DNA from: Streptomyces erythrochromogenes
Lineage (GTDB): Bacteria > Actinomycetota > Actinomycetes > Streptomycetales > Streptomycetaceae
Assembly: GCF_036170895.1 (NCBI RefSeq)
Contig: NZ_CP108036.1
Span: 744,001-808,000, forward strand
DNA length: 64,000 nt
Reading direction: 5' to 3'
Shown in pieces: positions 62,100 through 64,000 of the stretch. Below the pieces are notes generated by a model. It worked only from the letters and a program-made list of their open reading frames with translations, made no database searches and was not told where the DNA came from. The translations under genes and the position numbers were made by a program. Position 1 is the first letter of the stretch, and the number at the start of each line of letters is the position of its first letter.

Positions 62100-62255
62100 A
62101 TGATCGTTCTGGGCGTCATCCTGCTGATCGTCGGCTTCATCACGGGGATATCCATCCTGTGGACGATCGGCCTGATCCTCGTCATCATCGGCCTGGTGCT
62201 GTGGGTGCTGGGCGCTGTCGGGCACTCCGTGGGAGGCCGCAAGCACTACTACTGA
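62100..62255 (+). CDS. DUF6131-type small membrane peptide (51 aa)
   Basis: A 51-residue protein starting at ATG 62100 behind a perfect AGGAGG. Two hydrophobic helices (IVLGVILLIVGFITGISILW and TIGLILVIIGLVLWVLGAVG) are followed by the polar end GHSVGGRKHYY, the signature of a very widespread family in streptomycetes. Function unknown. It has its own upstream region with a small GGTTC-N5-GAACC dyad (62074-62088). Confidence 0.85.
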   Translation: MIVLGVILLIVGFITGISILWTIGLILVIIGLVLWVLGAVGHSVGGRKHYY

Positions 62256-62278
62256 CGCCTACCCTCCTGGCACGGCGC

Positions 62279-62665
62279 TCAGGGGCGGTAGCGCAGTGGG
62301 TGGTCCTCCGGGACCTCCACGACGGCGATCCGCACACCGTCGGGGTCGGCGATCCACATCTCGATCAGTCCCCACGGTTCGCGCACCGGAGGCCGCAGCA
62401 CTTCGGCGCCGCGGCTGTGCAGCTCCTCGTACGCCGACTGCACGTCGGCGACTTGGAGCCACAGTCGCAGGCCCGGCCCGGGCGGCGCGTCGGCCCGCCC
62501 CGACACTTCGAGGAAGCCGCCGCCGAGGAAGTACACCGTGCCGCGGTCCGGTCCCGTACCGAACTCGCGGTACACGGCGAGGCCGAGGGTCCCGCCGTAG
62601 AACGCGCGCGAGCGCTCGGGGTCCGTGGGTCGCAGCAGGATCCTGCTGCCCAGTACGTGCACCAT
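62279..62665 (-). CDS. VOC family protein
   Basis: A 128-residue protein from ATG 62665. VOC signatures are SRILLRPTDPERSRAFYGGTLGLAVYREFG and LQVADVQSAYEELHSRGAEVLRPP followed by EMWIADPDGVRIAVVEVPED. Substrate unknown. The start region lies in 21-bp tandem repeats that carry the ribosome-binding site GAAGGTGGGGG and convert further potential starts to GTG; an in-frame upstream start could add GGVVREGG-type residues. Downstream of the FUSC gene in the same direction. Confidence 0.85.
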   Translation of the reverse strand: MVHVLGSRILLRPTDPERSRAFYGGTLGLAVYREFGTGPDRGTVYFLGGGFLEVSGRADAPPGPGLRLWLQVADVQSAYEELHSRGAEVLRPPVREPWGLIEMWIADPDGVRIAVVEVPEDHPLRYRP

Positions 62666-62717
62666 GCCCCCACCTTCGCGCACCACGCCCCCACCTTCGC
62701 GCACCACGCCACCTTCG
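62661..62717 (-). repeat. 21-bp tandem repeat over the VOC start codon
   Basis: ACCATGCCCCCACCTTCGCGC (62661-62681), ACCACGCCCCCACCTTCGCGC (62682-62702) and a shorter third unit (62703-62717) repeat the start-codon region. The unit that holds the real ATG differs by one base from its neighbours, where the same position gives GTG. Slippage could change the N-terminus. Confidence 0.75.
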
Positions 62718-63938
62718 TCACCCCGGCTGCTTCGCACCGCCGCGCCTGCGGGACCACGTCCGCAGCCGGCGGCGCAGGCCGGCGGTGTGCCGGGTGCGGG
62801 TGCTCTGGTCGAGTTCCTCCAGCAGGCGCTGCGAACGCTTCTCCACCCCCAGCTCGTCGAGGACCCGGTCGATCTCGGTGAGCAGCGCGCCCCGCAACTG
62901 CCAGTGCTCGGGGTCCTCGCGGGCGGAGGCCAGCAGCAGGTCCGCGAGCCGGTCGCGGTGGACGCGGGCCACGGCCAGCTCCCCGGTCAGGCGGGCCTCG
63001 GCCTCTTCGGCGTTGGCGCTCACCTGGGCGGTGATCAGCTGGGCGAAGCTCTCCACGGCGACCGCGGTGTGCCGCAGCACCTCGCGCAGCGCGGCGGCGG
63101 TCTCGGGTTCGAAGAGCGGGCCGTCCGGGCGGGCCTTGGCCAGGTCGGTGAGGGTCCGGCTGGCCACACGGAGCACCACCGCGCAGATCTCCAGCGTATC
63201 CAGGCCCGTGCGCAGCACCAGCCTGAAGAGCAGGCCCTCCTTGACCCGCGGATTGAGCCGGAGGCTGTCCTCGGCCTGCCTCAGCGCGGTGTCCACCTGC
63301 GCGATGTCGTTGTCGAGGCGACGTGCCTCGTGCAGCCGGGCGGCGGCCCGTTCCACCCGGCCCGGGCCCGGGAGTTCCTCGCCGAGGTGGTCGAGCAGGC
63401 GGCTCATGCGCAGGGCGAGATCGGTGATGGCTTCGCCCGCCGGGCCGATCCACAGGGGTGGCGCCAGGAGGAGGTTGACCAGCAGCCCGACCACCGCTCC
63501 GATGACGGTTTCCAGCACCCGGTCCCAGGCGGTGTCGGCCACCTGGGTGACGCCGAGGACGAGCATCGCGCTGATCGCGACCTCGGGCACGAACTCGTCC
63601 ACGCGCACCAGGTGGCCCACCACCAGGGAGGCCAGGATCAGCAGGCCGAGGCTCCACCAGGTGAGGCCGACCAGCGCGCTGAAACCGATGGCGATCAGGA
63701 CGCCGACGACCACCGAGTTCACCCGGCGGATGCTGGTGGTCAACGTGGAGTAGAGCGTGACCTGGACGACGAGCAGGGCCGTCAGCGGGGCGGTCAGCGG
63801 GTTCGGCTCGCTGCTCAGGCGGAGCGCGACGACGTAGCTGATCACGGCCGCGGCGGTGGAGCGCAGGGCCTGGACGGCGACCGGCTCGCGGCGGCGCCGT
63901 GCGACACGGGTGGCGATGCTGCTGATCGTTTCCGGCAT
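62718..63938 (-). CDS. FUSC/aromatic-acid-exporter-like membrane protein
   Basis: A 406-residue protein from ATG 63938. Six or seven helices occupy about residues 20-170 (LTAPLTALLVVQVTLYSTL, VVVGVLIAIGFSALVGLTWWSLGLLILASLVVGHL, VLETVIGAVVGLLVNLLLAPPLW). A long soluble helical domain follows (LDHLGEELPGPGRVERAAARL ... LLEELDQSTRTRHTAGL), the FUSC/YccS arrangement. Probably exports aromatic or amphipathic anions, or senses the membrane. No partner except the VOC gene downstream, separated by 52 bp. Confidence 0.88.
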   Translation of the reverse strand: MPETISSIATRVARRRREPVAVQALRSTAAAVISYVVALRLSSEPNPLTAPLTALLVVQVTLYSTLTTSIRRVNSVVVGVLIAIGFSALVGLTWWSLGLLILASLVVGHLVRVDEFVPEVAISAMLVLGVTQVADTAWDRVLETVIGAVVGLLVNLLLAPPLWIGPAGEAITDLALRMSRLLDHLGEELPGPGRVERAAARLHEARRLDNDIAQVDTALRQAEDSLRLNPRVKEGLLFRLVLRTGLDTLEICAVVLRVASRTLTDLAKARPDGPLFEPETAAALREVLRHTAVAVESFAQLITAQVSANAEEAEARLTGELAVARVHRDRLADLLLASAREDPEHWQLRGALLTEIDRVLDELGVEKRSQRLLEELDQSTRTRHTAGLRRRLRTWSRRRGGAKQPG

Positions 63939-64000
63939 GACTGCGCATCTTCCCAGGCCGCGCCGGATGACGCGCGCCGGAACGTACGAGTCCGGTCGTG

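Overview
The window is very G+C-rich, gene-dense actinobacterial chromosome, almost certainly from a Streptomyces or close relative. The evidence is the strong third-position G/C bias, frequent GTG starts with GTGA/ATGA overlaps, a 2-methylisoborneol terpene locus with a family 2B encapsulin, XRE/ImmA pairs, LAL-type LuxR regulators, and very few TTA (bldA-type) codons. I noticed only two TTA codons in called genes, both near the 5' end. I saw no rRNA, tRNA, CRISPR array or intact transposase.

Region by region. 1-4.9 kb: an operon whose first gene is cut by the window edge. It holds LodA-like quinoprotein pieces, a radical SAM/SPASM enzyme, a LodA-like/ferritin-like fusion and a flavoprotein. 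5-20.6 kb: housekeeping and accessory genes: a DUF7144-like membrane protein, a LAL regulator, YihY, YjbQ, GNAT, an ANTAR protein, a YbdK-type ligase, an AraC-VOC-UvrA2 cassette and a secreted type-B carboxylesterase. 20.7-26.8 kb: a secreted galactose-oxidase homologue with two duplicated F5/8-type domains, a TetR, and a MAB_1171c/XRE/ImmA-IrrE set. 26.8-35.1 kb (minus strand): a KS-ACP-AOAS synthase coupled to an NAD-dependent reductase, then the MIB locus (encapsulin shell, MIB synthase, methyltransferase).

36.4-46.4 kb: a TetR/aldo-keto reductase pair, then a long minus-strand operon: Rieske oxygenase, polyamine-type ABC importer (one permease frameshifted), amine oxidase, aldehyde dehydrogenase. 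46.4-55 kb: a divergent operon with a small conserved protein, NuoF-like flavoprotein, ferredoxin, acyl-CoA synthetase, two acyl-CoA dehydrogenases, 3-hydroxyacyl-CoA dehydrogenase and TetR. The two operons diverge from a region with two perfect CTGACCGATCGGTCAG palindromes, which suggests one co-regulated catabolic locus for an amine or betaine. 55-64 kb: an AHL-lactonase-like enzyme, a TetR divergent from an AGPS-like oxidase, ThpR, a decayed secreted gene with an iron-box-like site, a triple-NUDIX/NUDIX/P-loop kinase operon, a DUF6131 peptide, a VOC protein and a FUSC-type membrane protein.

Best candidates for something undescribed: the LodA-like/radical SAM/ferritin locus, the KS-ACP-AOAS plus reductase pair, and the Rieske/NuoF/CoA catabolic locus. 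All family assignments come from motif recognition and memory of the families; no searches were run.
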